From: a bacterium
GTDB lineage: Bacteria > Orphanbacterota > Orphanbacteria > Orphanbacterales > Orphanbacteraceae
Length of the DNA stretch: 64,000 nucleotides
Direction: 5' to 3'
NCBI GenBank assembly: GCA_025782575.1
Contig: JALGYY010000028.1
Coordinates: forward strand, 62,001 to 126,000
A program made the translations under genes and the position numbers. Numbering within the stretch: the stretch's first letter is position 1; every line of letters starts with the position of its first letter. The notes beneath the pieces were generated by a model. It was not told the origin of the DNA. It did not search any database and saw only the letters and a list, made by a program, of their open reading frames with translations. Of the stretch, positions 53,832-62,657 are shown piece by piece.

Positions 53832-55343
53832 ATGAGTTATTCGCGACGCTTGAAATACAACGCTTTCGCCGGATTCCACCTGTGGGGGATGGCCTTCATT
53901 CTTGTCTGTACCGCGCTCTGGACGAGTCCCGCCGAAGCCACTCCGGCGTTTGCCCGGAAGTACGGAACCAGTTGTCTGACGTGCCACATCGTCTATCCTA
54001 AGCTGAACGCCTACGGAAATGCCTTCCGGCTCCTTGGTTACCAATTACCTGATGAGACCGAGGACATGATCAAGCAGCCCGATACCAAATTGGGGGCCGA
54101 GGCGTACAAAAGAGTTTGGCCGGATGCCGTCTGGCCGAACTCCATCCCCTCCAGCCTCCCCTTCGCCCTCGCGACTGAATTCTTGGTGCGAAGCAGCTCT
54201 GAAGCTGAGGGCGGACCCGATGTCAACAGTGACTTCCTCTTTCCCTCGGGCACGGAAATAATCGCTGCCGGCACAGCGGGCGACAATATCGCCTACTTCG
54301 GAGAGATCGCTTTTGAAACCGAAGTCGAAGAGGGGAGTTTCGAGAGCAAAGCATTTATCCCGCATATCGATATTCGTTTTGTTCGACTGATCAAGAATTC
54401 GCCCGTCCTGAACGTCAAAGTCGGCCTGTTCCAACCTGAGATGGTAGTTGCCTTTGACCATGCACGGCGGCTGACGATCGCCAACTACGACGCCATGTTC
54501 GGTGTATCTACTGCCCAGCCGGGTGGCGGTTCTGAGGTTGGTGGTGGCGGGCACCACGGCGGGGGAGGAGGCATATCACTTCCAGCTGTCGCCCGCGGGT
54601 TAGAGTTCTATGGCGTCGCTGCCCAACGTTTCCAGTGGTCCGCTGCCGTCGTAAACGGTTTCGAACCGGGCGTGGAGACATTCGACGCTAATTCAGGTAA
54701 GGACCTGATGGGGAGGATCGCCTACAAGTATGGCGGTATGGCTCTCGACGGGTCGAATGCAACAACGTATACGACGAGCTCGAAGAACTGGCGAGAGCGC
54801 TCCATTCAGGTCGGCATATTCGGTTATCGCGGAGACGGCAAGGGGGTGCTTCTCAACGCTCCGGCGGCTCATGAAGACGAACACGATCTCAAGCTCGCCG
54901 CCGATGACCCCCCGACGGTTGTGGAAGACGAAGATTTCACCCGAGTCGGAATCGATTTCAATCTCTTCTTCGGCGATCTCAATCTTTTTGGTGCCTATGT
55001 CCACGGCGAAGACGACCTTCGTGATCCGACGGCGGGATCGGGGGACGACCACGAGGATGATCATGTTGAGAAGGTCAGCAACGAGGACGAATTCTTCGGG
55101 ACATTTGAATACGATGCGTTCTTCCTCGAGGCTGACGCCGTTCTGCACTATCCGTGGCTGCAAGGAATTCTGCGATACGAAATGGTCGATTTCCCCGACA
55201 GAGACATCGACAAATACGAGAAGGGTATTTTCTCCGTCGTGGCCCTGGTCAGGGCAAACGTCAAAGCGATCTTTGAGCATGACAGGGATCTGAATGAGTC
55301 AGAGAACTGGGACCTGTGGTGGGGAACCGCGATCGCCTTCTAA
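53832..55343 (+). CDS. Cyc2-like monohaem cytochrome c / outer-membrane porin fusion
   Basis: 503 residues from ATG 53832, five bases after AGGGAG. The signal peptide ends near AEA (residue 36). One c-haem site follows at C48-x2-C51-H52 in ATPAFARKYGTSCLTCH, then YPKLNAYGNAFRLLGYQLP, close to the N-terminal pattern of Cyc2-type iron oxidases. The remaining 400 or so residues are alternating beta-strands ending in WWGTAIAF, with the C-terminal Phe expected for BAM insertion. Three loops are unusually rich in Gly/His or Asp/Glu/His. It would carry electrons across the outer membrane. Electron donor and direction are unknown. Confidence 0.78.
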   Translation: MSYSRRLKYNAFAGFHLWGMAFILVCTALWTSPAEATPAFARKYGTSCLTCHIVYPKLNAYGNAFRLLGYQLPDETEDMIKQPDTKLGAEAYKRVWPDAVWPNSIPSSLPFALATEFLVRSSSEAEGGPDVNSDFLFPSGTEIIAAGTAGDNIAYFGEIAFETEVEEGSFESKAFIPHIDIRFVRLIKNSPVLNVKVGLFQPEMVVAFDHARRLTIANYDAMFGVSTAQPGGGSEVGGGGHHGGGGGISLPAVARGLEFYGVAAQRFQWSAAVVNGFEPGVETFDANSGKDLMGRIAYKYGGMALDGSNATTYTTSSKNWRERSIQVGIFGYRGDGKGVLLNAPAAHEDEHDLKLAADDPPTVVEDEDFTRVGIDFNLFFGDLNLFGAYVHGEDDLRDPTAGSGDDHEDDHVEKVSNEDEFFGTFEYDAFFLEADAVLHYPWLQGILRYEMVDFPDRDIDKYEKGIFSVVALVRANVKAIFEHDRDLNESENWDLWWGTAIAF

Positions 55344-55359
55344 GGAGAGGAACAAAAAC

Positions 55360-55956
55360 ATGAAACCCAACATCAAACTCGGCTTGACCGTACTTGTTGC
55401 TGCTCTGGCGCTGGCATCAGGGGCCAGCGCGGGCTCCCTTGTCGGAAAGGTGATCTGCAAAGGTCTTCGCAGCAGTGCGAACGCCATTGTCTACGTTGAC
55501 GTAATCCCCGGAAGGACATACGAAGCACCGGAAGCCCACGCCCTCGTGGACCAGAAGAATATGGTGTTCGAACCTCATGTTCTGCCGGTAATCGAGGGTA
55601 CATCAGTCGACTTCCTGAACAGTGATCCGGTGTTACACAATGTTTTTTCGCCCGACAAATGTGCTCAGAAATTCAATCTGGGGAGCTGGCCGCAGGATGA
55701 GAAGCGCAGCTTCACTTTCGAAGAGCGGTGTGTTTCTACCATTCTTTGCAGGGTACATCCCGAAATGGAGGCCTATATCCTTGTCGTCCCGACGCCCTTT
55801 TATGCGGTAACGGCAGAGGATGGAACGTTCTTCATTGCGGACGTTCCCGACACGGTTCTGACAGTGAAGGCCTGGCACCCGAAGCTCAAGGAACAGGATC
55901 TCGAGGTTCTGGTCGCGGGAGATAGCGTCTCGGTGGAGTTCGTACTGAAACGCTAG
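55360..55956 (+). CDS. Secreted cupredoxin (MauL-like blue copper protein)
   Basis: 198 residues from ATG 55360; the ribosome site AAGGAGAGG overlaps the preceding stop. Signal peptide about 1-24. Type I copper ligands are visible: His93 (DPVLHNVFS) and Cys130-x2-His133-x2-Met136 (TILCRVHPEMEAYILV). The C-terminal 60 or so residues form a carboxypeptidase-regulatory-like beta domain (FYAVTAEDGTFFIADVPDTV). MauL-like cupredoxins are periplasmic one-electron carriers. Its place right after the cytochrome-porin suggests it shuttles electrons between that protein and inner-membrane cytochromes. Confidence 0.85.
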   Translation: MKPNIKLGLTVLVAALALASGASAGSLVGKVICKGLRSSANAIVYVDVIPGRTYEAPEAHALVDQKNMVFEPHVLPVIEGTSVDFLNSDPVLHNVFSPDKCAQKFNLGSWPQDEKRSFTFEERCVSTILCRVHPEMEAYILVVPTPFYAVTAEDGTFFIADVPDTVLTVKAWHPKLKEQDLEVLVAGDSVSVEFVLKR

Positions 55957-55965
55957 TGGAGACGT

Positions 55966-57837
55966 ATGATGGGGGAGCGGGTTAATCGCGAATGGCTCAA
56001 GAGCAATTTCCCTTGCCACGCTGCGTGTCCGGTAGGGACCGAAGCGGGACGGTATGTCGCTCTCATCGCGGAAGGACGATACCGGGAGGCGTACGCCGTC
56101 GCCCGCCGCCCCAATCCGCTGGCGTCCATATGCGGCCGTATCTGCTCTGCTCCGTGTGAGAGCGTCTGCCGGCGGAGCGAGGTCGATTCGCCGGTAGCGA
56201 TTCGAGCGCTGAAGCGGTTCATCACCGAACGGTTCGGGGTGGAAAGCATGATCGACCTGGAGGTTCTTCGCGAGATTTATGGAAAGCGCGGGGTGCAGCA
56301 TCCAGACGACAGAGTCGCCGTCATCGGAGCCGGCCCCGCAGGACTTTCCGCCGCCCATGACCTTGCCTTGCGCGGTTATCCTGTCACTCTTTTTGAAGCC
56401 CAACCGGTTGCCGGAGGCATGCTCCGGCTCGGCATTCCCGAGTACCGCCTCCCTAGAGAGCTTATCAAACTCGAGGTCAACGCGATTCTCTCCCTCGGCG
56501 TCGATCTGCTCGTCGGTCAGCGGCTCGGGCGCGACTTTTCCATCAGCAGTCTTCGGGAGCAGGGTTATAAGGCGATCTTTCTCGCAGTGGGCGCGCAACG
56601 CAGCCGGGACCTCCAGCTACCAGGTGTCGACCTGGACGGTGTCATGAAGGGTGTCGAATTTCTTCTGAATGCCAATATGGGCTACCGGGTGGAACTGGGG
56701 GATAAGGTCGTCATCCTCGGCGGAGGCAATGTCGCCATTGATGTAGCTCGTATGGCGTTACGCTCCAATCTACCGGAGGACGCGATCAATCCCAGTATCA
56801 ACATCGTAACGGCGCTCGACGTCGCCCGTTCGGCCGTTCGATTCGGCGCCAAGGAGATTCACGTCGTCTGTCTCGAGTCACAGGAGGAAATGCCGGCGGC
56901 TCCGGAAGAGATCGAAGAAGCAGGTCGCGAGGGAATCATCTTTCATCATCGCCGTGGTCCGTCTCGCATCCTGGGGCAGAATGGCCGCGTCACCGGTCTC
57001 GAGACAGTAGAATGCGTTTCTGTCTTCGACCAGCATGGCAAGTTCAATCCCCGTTTCGCGGAAGGGAGCGAGCTTTCCATGGCCGCTGACACCGTTATCA
57101 TGGCGATCGGACAGGTCGCCGATCTCTCATTCCTGGAACCGGATGACGGGATCGAGATCACCCCCATGAAGACGATCGGCATAAACCACGAGACATTGGC
57201 GACGAGTGCTCCCGGGGTCTATGCGGGTGGCGACGCCGCTTTCGGGCCGCGGATCGCCATCGAAGCTGTTGCCGACGGTCGCCGTGCCGCAACCTCAATT
57301 CATGAGTATCTGCGAGGATCGACTGAGCCGGCAGAGGCGGTGGAGGTCATTCTGCGGCCCCTTCCAGGGTTCAAGCGCGAACTCGACTATGAGGCCCTCC
57401 CCCGGCAGAACCCTCCGAAGCTCCCTATCGCCCGGAGAGTCGGCATCGCCGAGGTGGAGCAATGTTACACCGAGGAAACGGCGCGACGCGAAGCCTCACG
57501 CTGCTTCCGCTGCTGGATCAACACCACTTTCCGCGAAGATTTCGTGACGGGAAGCGAGTGCATCCTATGCGGGGGGTGTGCTGACGTTTGCCCGGAAGAC
57601 TGCATCGAGTTCGTCCCGGTTTCGGAAGTGTCTGCGGATCCTCTCTTGCTGGAGGATGCCGTCGCGGAATTCGGAGAAGCTGCGAATTCGCTCTTCGAGG
57701 AGAACGCTGTCGGCACGGTTCTAGTCAAGGACGAGACGGCGTGCATTCGATGCGGCCTCTGTGCCGCACGTTGTCCGGCCTCGATCATCACAATGGAGGA
57801 GTTTATTCTGGAGGATCGATCGTATGGAACCGCATGA
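55966..57837 (+). CDS. GltD/NfnB-like FAD oxidoreductase with added 2[4Fe-4S] ferredoxin domain
   Basis: 623 residues. The N-terminal Cys pattern of GltD-type Fe-S domains is present (FPCHAACPVG, SICGRICSAPCESVCRR). FAD site VAVIGAGPAGLSAAHDLALRG at about residue 117; second nucleotide site VVILGGGNVAIDVARMALR at about 248; FAD C-terminal motif GVYAGGDAAFGPRIAIEAVADG. Two ferredoxin motifs follow: CILCGGCADVCPEDC and CIRCGLCAARCPASI. It lacks a signal, so it is cytoplasmic. The gene overlaps the Rieske gene by 14 bases, which implies a functional tie to the quinol:cytochrome c complex, perhaps linking NAD(P)H to it. Confidence 0.9.
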   Translation: MMGERVNREWLKSNFPCHAACPVGTEAGRYVALIAEGRYREAYAVARRPNPLASICGRICSAPCESVCRRSEVDSPVAIRALKRFITERFGVESMIDLEVLREIYGKRGVQHPDDRVAVIGAGPAGLSAAHDLALRGYPVTLFEAQPVAGGMLRLGIPEYRLPRELIKLEVNAILSLGVDLLVGQRLGRDFSISSLREQGYKAIFLAVGAQRSRDLQLPGVDLDGVMKGVEFLLNANMGYRVELGDKVVILGGGNVAIDVARMALRSNLPEDAINPSINIVTALDVARSAVRFGAKEIHVVCLESQEEMPAAPEEIEEAGREGIIFHHRRGPSRILGQNGRVTGLETVECVSVFDQHGKFNPRFAEGSELSMAADTVIMAIGQVADLSFLEPDDGIEITPMKTIGINHETLATSAPGVYAGGDAAFGPRIAIEAVADGRRAATSIHEYLRGSTEPAEAVEVILRPLPGFKRELDYEALPRQNPPKLPIARRVGIAEVEQCYTEETARREASRCFRCWINTTFREDFVTGSECILCGGCADVCPEDCIEFVPVSEVSADPLLLEDAVAEFGEAANSLFEENAVGTVLVKDETACIRCGLCAARCPASIITMEEFILEDRSYGTA

Positions 57838-58303
57838 AGATAAGAACAAAGGCGATCTTTCGCGACGGAAGTTCTTCCAGACGGCGGGAATCACGGCTTG
57901 CGCGCTTGTCTCAGGGGGAGCATCGATCCTGGGATTTGATTTCCTTCGCCCCCGCGTGCTCTTTGAACTTCCGACCAAGTTCACCCTTACTCGCCCTGAT
58001 GCCATCGAAGTCGGATCGGTCATAACGGACGAGCCGCACCACGTCTATGTGGCCCGCTCTTCCCATGGTTTTCGAGCCCTCTCTTCTGTATGCACACACC
58101 TCGGTTGCATTACGCGCTACAGCCCGGATGAGGGGATCATCGCGTGCCCCTGCCACGGCAGCAAATTCGCGCTCGACGGGGAAGTGATCGCCGGTCCGGC
58201 GCCTCGGCCGCTCCCCTGTCTCCAACTGGATCTCTCCCCGAGCGGGTTGATAGTCGTGGATACATCGATCGAAGTGCCGCAGGAAACGGTATTCAAGCTC
58301 TAA
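57824..58303 (+). CDS. Rieske [2Fe-2S] protein
   Basis: 159 residues from ATG 57824, GGAGG upstream, within the 3' end of the flavoprotein gene. A Tat-like signal ([20 protein letters not shown]) doubles as membrane anchor. Cluster ligands: CTHLGC and CPCHGS. The residue that is Tyr in high-potential Rieske proteins (CPCHGSxY) is Phe here (CPCHGSKF), which lowers potential and fits a menaquinol-oxidising complex. It transfers electrons from quinol at the Qo site to cytochrome c. Confidence 0.94.
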   Translation: MEPHEDKNKGDLSRRKFFQTAGITACALVSGGASILGFDFLRPRVLFELPTKFTLTRPDAIEVGSVITDEPHHVYVARSSHGFRALSSVCTHLGCITRYSPDEGIIACPCHGSKFALDGEVIAGPAPRPLPCLQLDLSPSGLIVVDTSIEVPQETVFKL

Positions 58304-58313
58304 GGAGCATGAT

Positions 58314-59045
58314 GTGAAATTGGAAAAAATGATCACAGGTAGCCGCGTGTGGCGCTCGATCGTACGCCACGGGGTGGAGCCGACGAACAGGAATCGTGTT
58401 CTGACAGTAGTTCAGAATGTTTTCCTTCACCTTCATTCCGCCAAGGTGCGTCGAAGAAATCTGGAGTTCTCCAGCACATACTATCTCGGGGCCGTCTCGC
58501 TGATCCTCTTCGCGATTCTTGTCGGTACCGGGATCGTTCTGATGATTTACTATCACCCTTCTGTACCACAAGCCTACAATGACATGAAGGAACTCAAGTT
58601 CGTCGTAGGCAGCGGTATGTTCCTTCGCAATATGCACAGGTGGGCTGCTCACGGTATGGTGATCGTCGTCTTCCTCCACCTTCTTCGTGTTTTCTATCAC
58701 AGAGCGTACAAACCGCCGCGGGAGTTCAACTGGGTTGTCGGCATTGTCCTGCTGCTCATGACTCTGCTCCTCAGCTATACCGGCTATCTTCTTCCGTGGG
58801 ATCAGCTCGCGTTCTGGGCGGTATCGGTCGGCACGAACATGGTGAAAGCTGTGCCCGTACTCGGGGACAGGATCCGCTATCTCCTTCTCGGAGGGAACGT
58901 CGTCGGGGAGAGCGCGCTTCTTCGTTTCTATGTGCTTCATTGCGTGATCCTTCCCCTTGCGCTCACTATCGGAGTGGGGGTTCATCTCTGGCGCGTACGG
59001 AAGGATGGTAGCGTGGCCGGATCGTCCGGGAGGAAGCGAGGATGA
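58314..59045 (+). CDS. petB: Cytochrome b6-type subunit (N-terminal half of cytochrome b)
   Basis: 243 residues from GTG 58314. Four membrane helices. Haem b ligands are in [20 protein letters not shown] (helix B) and in [20 protein letters not shown] (helix D), where 14 residues separate the two His, as in b6f rather than bc1 proteins. [20 protein letters not shown] is the Qo-side cd region. It binds two b haems and quinones in the inner membrane. The stop overlaps the next start by four bases. Confidence 0.93.
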   Translation: MKLEKMITGSRVWRSIVRHGVEPTNRNRVLTVVQNVFLHLHSAKVRRRNLEFSSTYYLGAVSLILFAILVGTGIVLMIYYHPSVPQAYNDMKELKFVVGSGMFLRNMHRWAAHGMVIVVFLHLLRVFYHRAYKPPREFNWVVGIVLLLMTLLLSYTGYLLPWDQLAFWAVSVGTNMVKAVPVLGDRIRYLLLGGNVVGESALLRFYVLHCVILPLALTIGVGVHLWRVRKDGSVAGSSGRKRG

Positions 59046-59755
59046 GAAAGGAACCGTCATCGAGCCAGGAACTCCGGAAGTCTGACGATGCAAGAGGGAT
59101 GCCGCGCCGGATCGCACTCGTCCGGCGGGAAGCCCCCGCCCAATTGCTCGAAGATCGGAGCGAACTCGTCACGACCGCACCGCACCTGCTGCTCCGTGAG
59201 GTCATCGTCTTCCAGATATGCGTGATCGTTCTCGCGATCGTCTCGATATTATTTGACGCTCCTCTCGAGGGTATCGCCGATCCCGAACACACGCCGAACC
59301 CGGCGAAAGCCCCGTGGTATTTCCTCGGACTTCAAGAGCTGCTCCACTACTTCCCCCCCATCGTTGCCGGAGTGCTGATTCCCGGTCTCGTCGTCCTCGC
59401 AATAGGTGTGATGCCCTACTTCCGGGTGAACTGGGAGTCAACAGGGCTCTACGAGCAACCGTGGAAGAAAACCATTGCCCTGGTAAGTGGTATCGTCGCC
59501 GTCTCCGTGGTGATCTTCGTCATATTCCACACCTGGGTGGTGCTCGTGCCCACGCTGGTTATTTATGGGTTGATGATTCTGCCCGGCCTCCCGTTCTGCC
59601 CCGCTCGCTTGAGGGGCGTTCTCGGACGTGTTCACCTGGCCGATTGGATCATGACCTGGTTCGTCATCGTTGCAATTCTCCTGACGTTGACGGGTGTTTT
59701 CTTCCGTGGCCCCGGATGGAGCTTTGTCTGGCCGTGGCAGGGAGGTACCCAGTGA
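59042..59755 (+). CDS. petD: Cytochrome b C-terminal half (subunit IV-like)
   Basis: 237 residues. A charged N-terminal 50 residues precede the conserved DPLE-like segment ([20 protein letters not shown], then [14 protein letters not shown]), the Qo-site ef loop. The usual PEWY motif is APWY here, lacking the Glu. Three to five membrane helices follow, more than the three of chloroplast subunit IV. With the preceding gene it makes a complete split cytochrome b. Its stop (59753-59755) overlaps the start of the octahaem cytochrome. Confidence 0.88.
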   Translation: MRKEPSSSQELRKSDDARGMPRRIALVRREAPAQLLEDRSELVTTAPHLLLREVIVFQICVIVLAIVSILFDAPLEGIADPEHTPNPAKAPWYFLGLQELLHYFPPIVAGVLIPGLVVLAIGVMPYFRVNWESTGLYEQPWKKTIALVSGIVAVSVVIFVIFHTWVVLVPTLVIYGLMILPGLPFCPARLRGVLGRVHLADWIMTWFVIVAILLTLTGVFFRGPGWSFVWPWQGGTQ

Positions 59756-61752
59756 TGAGGAACGACGGGGGTGGTCTCGATCGGATCTGGTTCTGGTTCG
59801 CGGCGATGAGCTTTGTCTTCCTGGTGGTGCTCGCCATCTCTCCCATCAAAGATTATTTTCGAGAGTATCGGAAGTATCAGATTGACTATCGGGATCAATT
59901 ACTCGAACGAGCCGGCACATCGAGGGAGCTTCGCGACGCCAATCGTGAGGGTGTGCGAATTCGACAGATCTGGAATCCTGACTATCCCAACCGCGTCGAC
60001 CGATGCACCTCGTGCCATCTGGGTGTCGAAAACCCAGGCATGGCGGATGCATCTCCGCCGCTTCGCACTCACCCGATGACGCCGCACACGCCAGAGCAAT
60101 TCGCATCCTTTGGCTGTGTCACATGTCATCGCGGTCAGGGGCGTGCAACGACAATGATGGATGCACATGGGCTCGCTTCCGACTGGGCGACACCCATGCT
60201 TCCGCTCCGTTATACGGAAGCTTCCTGCGGCACCTGCCATATGGACGAGGAAGTGCCCGAAGCAAACCTTCTCTCTCGAGGCCGGACGTTAATGGCGGAA
60301 CTCGGGTGCTATGCGTGCCACGAGGTCGATGGACATGAGGCGTGGGAAAGTGACGCCCCCGATCTGGACGGTCTGTCCCGAAAGACGTCTCCCGAGTGGC
60401 TGAGAACATGGATTGCTGACCCGCAGAGCGTCCGTCCGACAACGAAAATGCCATACATCCAACTCGGGCAGAGCGAAATCGATTCTCTCGTCGCGTTCCT
60501 CTGGACGCGGCCGGCCGGTGAAGACGATTTTCTGCAGGACGAGGAAAACCCGGCCGGCGATCCTGACCGGGGGGAGACGCTGTTTCGGGAATCACGATGC
60601 ATCTCCTGTCACACCGTTGATGGTCGAGGAAACGGAAGCGCGGCGGAGCTTTCCGGCATCGCTTCCAAGGTCAACAGGCGCTGGCTCATAGAATACCTCG
60701 AAAACCCGCACGCGCTTCAGCCGGAAACCAAGATGCCGCGCTACTATTTCACGCGGCAGGATCTCCTCGATCTAAGCCAATATTTGATGGACGAACTCTG
60801 GGATCCGGAAGCACCTCCTCCTGTAGAGCAAGCATTCCGCCCGCCCCAGAAGATGGTGGAAGGGGGGATGCGCACCTTCCGGAAATACGGGTGCTCCGGT
60901 TGCCATCAGATCTCCGGATTGACCGATCGATCGAGGATCGGTCCTGAACTGACCGGTATCGGCCGAAAGCCTGTGGATCAGCTTGACTTCGGACGGCGCG
61001 ACGATCTTCCGCGAACGCTTCACGACTGGATCGGGGCGAAGGTCTCGAGTCCTCGATCATTTCGGGATGGTCTCAAGATGCCGCAGTTCATACTGGAGGG
61101 GGAGGATCTGACTGCTGTGATTACTGCGCTCCTCTCGAACACGGGGGAAGTCATCCCCGAGGAATACCGGGTAGAGAGGGTGATCGCGAACTATGATCCT
61201 CCCGGTCGTTTCGGTGAGCTGGTCGATCGCTACCGGTGTCTCTCCTGCCATGAGGTGGAGGGTGTCGGGGGGGACATCTCGACCGCACCACTTACTGTCG
61301 AGGGAAGCCGCGTCCAGGAATCGTGGCTGAAGAATTACCTTCTCCGACCTTCGACGATTCGTCCGATCCTGACGGATCGCATGATTCCTCTCCGGATGCC
61401 TGAGGAAGACGCGGCATTCCTCGCGAATTTCATGCAGAACGTCTATGTGGATGACGACATCCCCGCCCGCCTCTTTTCAGAAGAACCCGATCCTGCGAAT
61501 GTTCGCCGGGGTAGTCACCTCTTCTACGAGAGGTACGGTTGCCAGGCGTGTCACATGATCGATGGGCGAGGTGGCTATTTCGGGCCACTCCTCGATGAAG
61601 CGGGGGTTCGTCTGAAGCCGGGATGGGTCTACTGGTGGGTTCTCGGCTCACAGAGATGGCGCGACGATGTCCGGTGCCCCGACTACGGAGTACCAGATAG
61701 AGACGCCTTGGATCTTGCGGCCTTCATTTCATCACTAGGGAGAACCCCATGA
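59755..61752 (+). CDS. Membrane-anchored octahaem c-type cytochrome
   Basis: 665 residues from ATG 59755, nine bases after GGAGG (GTG 59752 is an alternative). One N-terminal membrane helix (WFWFAAMSFVFLVVLAI). Eight CxxCH sites: CTSCH, CVTCH, CGTCH, CYACH, CISCH, CSGCH, CLSCH and CQACH. Four or five repeated class I cytochrome c units (GxxLFxxxxCxxCHxxxG...TKMPxxxL) make up the rest, separated by Pro-rich linkers. It replaces cytochrome f or c1 as electron acceptor of the complex and could act as a periplasmic wire. Overlaps the next gene (ATGA). Confidence 0.9.
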   Translation: MRNDGGGLDRIWFWFAAMSFVFLVVLAISPIKDYFREYRKYQIDYRDQLLERAGTSRELRDANREGVRIRQIWNPDYPNRVDRCTSCHLGVENPGMADASPPLRTHPMTPHTPEQFASFGCVTCHRGQGRATTMMDAHGLASDWATPMLPLRYTEASCGTCHMDEEVPEANLLSRGRTLMAELGCYACHEVDGHEAWESDAPDLDGLSRKTSPEWLRTWIADPQSVRPTTKMPYIQLGQSEIDSLVAFLWTRPAGEDDFLQDEENPAGDPDRGETLFRESRCISCHTVDGRGNGSAAELSGIASKVNRRWLIEYLENPHALQPETKMPRYYFTRQDLLDLSQYLMDELWDPEAPPPVEQAFRPPQKMVEGGMRTFRKYGCSGCHQISGLTDRSRIGPELTGIGRKPVDQLDFGRRDDLPRTLHDWIGAKVSSPRSFRDGLKMPQFILEGEDLTAVITALLSNTGEVIPEEYRVERVIANYDPPGRFGELVDRYRCLSCHEVEGVGGDISTAPLTVEGSRVQESWLKNYLLRPSTIRPILTDRMIPLRMPEEDAAFLANFMQNVYVDDDIPARLFSEEPDPANVRRGSHLFYERYGCQACHMIDGRGGYFGPLLDEAGVRLKPGWVYWWVLGSQRWRDDVRCPDYGVPDRDALDLAAFISSLGRTP

Positions 61753-62237
61753 GGAAGACCACCAGGATCCTCGTCTATCTCGCTGTCGGGTTCGGTTTTG
61801 TGTTGGCCTGGCTCCCGGCAGGACGAAGTCTTCTCTTCGGAAGCGATCCGACAGACATAGACATGAACGACTCTCTTCAGACTGAAGACATTATTACGGA
61901 TGATGCCTGGAGAACGCCCATTCCGGACTTAGGTTACCGCGAGCGGGAAGGCCGGGCTCTCTTTCGCCACTATTGTGCCCTGTGCCACGGGCAGAGCGGC
62001 GAGGGGGACGGGTTCAACGCCTACAACCTCGATCCTAAGCCGCGTGATCTCTCCGACCATGAGTTCCAGACGGCACAAACAGACGAGGACCTTGCGGAAG
62101 TCATCGGGGGTGGTGGTGGCGATGCCGGTCTCTCGAACGCCATGCCCCCTTGGGGAAAGGTCCTTGGTGAGCGGAAGATCGGCTATGTCATCGCCTACTT
62201 GAGGACGCTGGCGGACTCGTTGCCGGAGACCGACTAG
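61749..62237 (+). CDS. Monohaem class I cytochrome c
   Basis: 162 residues from ATG 61749. A signal or anchor helix (ILVYLAVGFGFVLAWLPAG) is followed by one c-haem site, GRALFRHYCALCHGQSGEGDGFNAYNLDPKPRDLSD in parts, and the likely Met ligand in NAMPPWGKVLG near the C-terminus. It is a probable periplasmic electron carrier, the last gene of the operon. Confidence 0.92.
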   Translation: MRKTTRILVYLAVGFGFVLAWLPAGRSLLFGSDPTDIDMNDSLQTEDIITDDAWRTPIPDLGYREREGRALFRHYCALCHGQSGEGDGFNAYNLDPKPRDLSDHEFQTAQTDEDLAEVIGGGGGDAGLSNAMPPWGKVLGERKIGYVIAYLRTLADSLPETD

Positions 62238-62305
62238 AGAAGAGGAACCGCGAAAACGGAGCCTCAGCCGACTGAATATTCTAATGGAACGCCTGTCGTT
62301 CGTGG

Positions 62306-62335
62306 TTGACAGATACTATACTGGGGTATTATATT
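62306..62335 (+). promoter_or_regulatory. Promoter with embedded RcnR/FrmR-type operator
   Basis: A consensus -35 TTGACA (62306-62311) and a -10 read as TTATAT (62329-62334, 17-base spacer) or TATATT (62330-62335) flank ATACTATA-CTGGGG-TATTATAT (62313-62334). AT-rich inverted arms around a G-tract are the known operator form of RcnR, FrmR and InrS repressors. Its place inside the promoter supports autorepression relieved by metal. Binding is inferred. Confidence 0.72.
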
Positions 62336-62372
62336 ATCCCGTGCATGCAGGCTATCCAAAGGGGAAAGACAA

Positions 62373-62651
62373 ATGGCACACCTCATTCGCGACAAGAAGA
62401 AGCTTCTCAATCGAGTACATCGAATTCGGGGCCAGCTCGATGCCATTGAGCGAGATCTGGAAGAAGGGCGCGACTGCACATCGACACTGCAGACGATCGC
62501 GGCCTGCCGTGGAGCGATGAACGGCCTCATGTCGCAGGTACTGGAAGGGCACATCCGGTTCCACGTAGTAGATCCGGACTTGAAGCCCACTTCTGAGCAG
62601 GCAAAAGCCGCACAGGAATTGATCGACGTGATCCGGACCTACCTGAGGTAG
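62373..62651 (+). CDS. RcnR-like metal-responsive repressor (CsoR/RcnR family)
   Basis: 92 residues, all helical. The family core is RVHRIRGQLDAIERDL and AACRGAMNGLMSQVLEGHI. The four Ni/Co ligands of E. coli RcnR are all in place: His3, Cys35, His60 and His64. That set argues for nickel/cobalt sensing rather than Cu (CsoR) or formaldehyde (FrmR). The start follows AAGGGG. The gene has an operator-like site in its promoter and heads the efflux genes that follow, six bases to the next ATG. Confidence 0.9.
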   Translation: MAHLIRDKKKLLNRVHRIRGQLDAIERDLEEGRDCTSTLQTIAACRGAMNGLMSQVLEGHIRFHVVDPDLKPTSEQAKAAQELIDVIRTYLR

Positions 62652-62657
62652 TTGAAT

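Noticed and set aside
59314-59754. Long N-terminal extension of the octahaem cytochrome frame
   Set aside because: It overlaps the cytochrome b C-terminal gene in another frame and reads as Arg-rich nonsense. The ribosome site and membrane anchor support a start at 59755.
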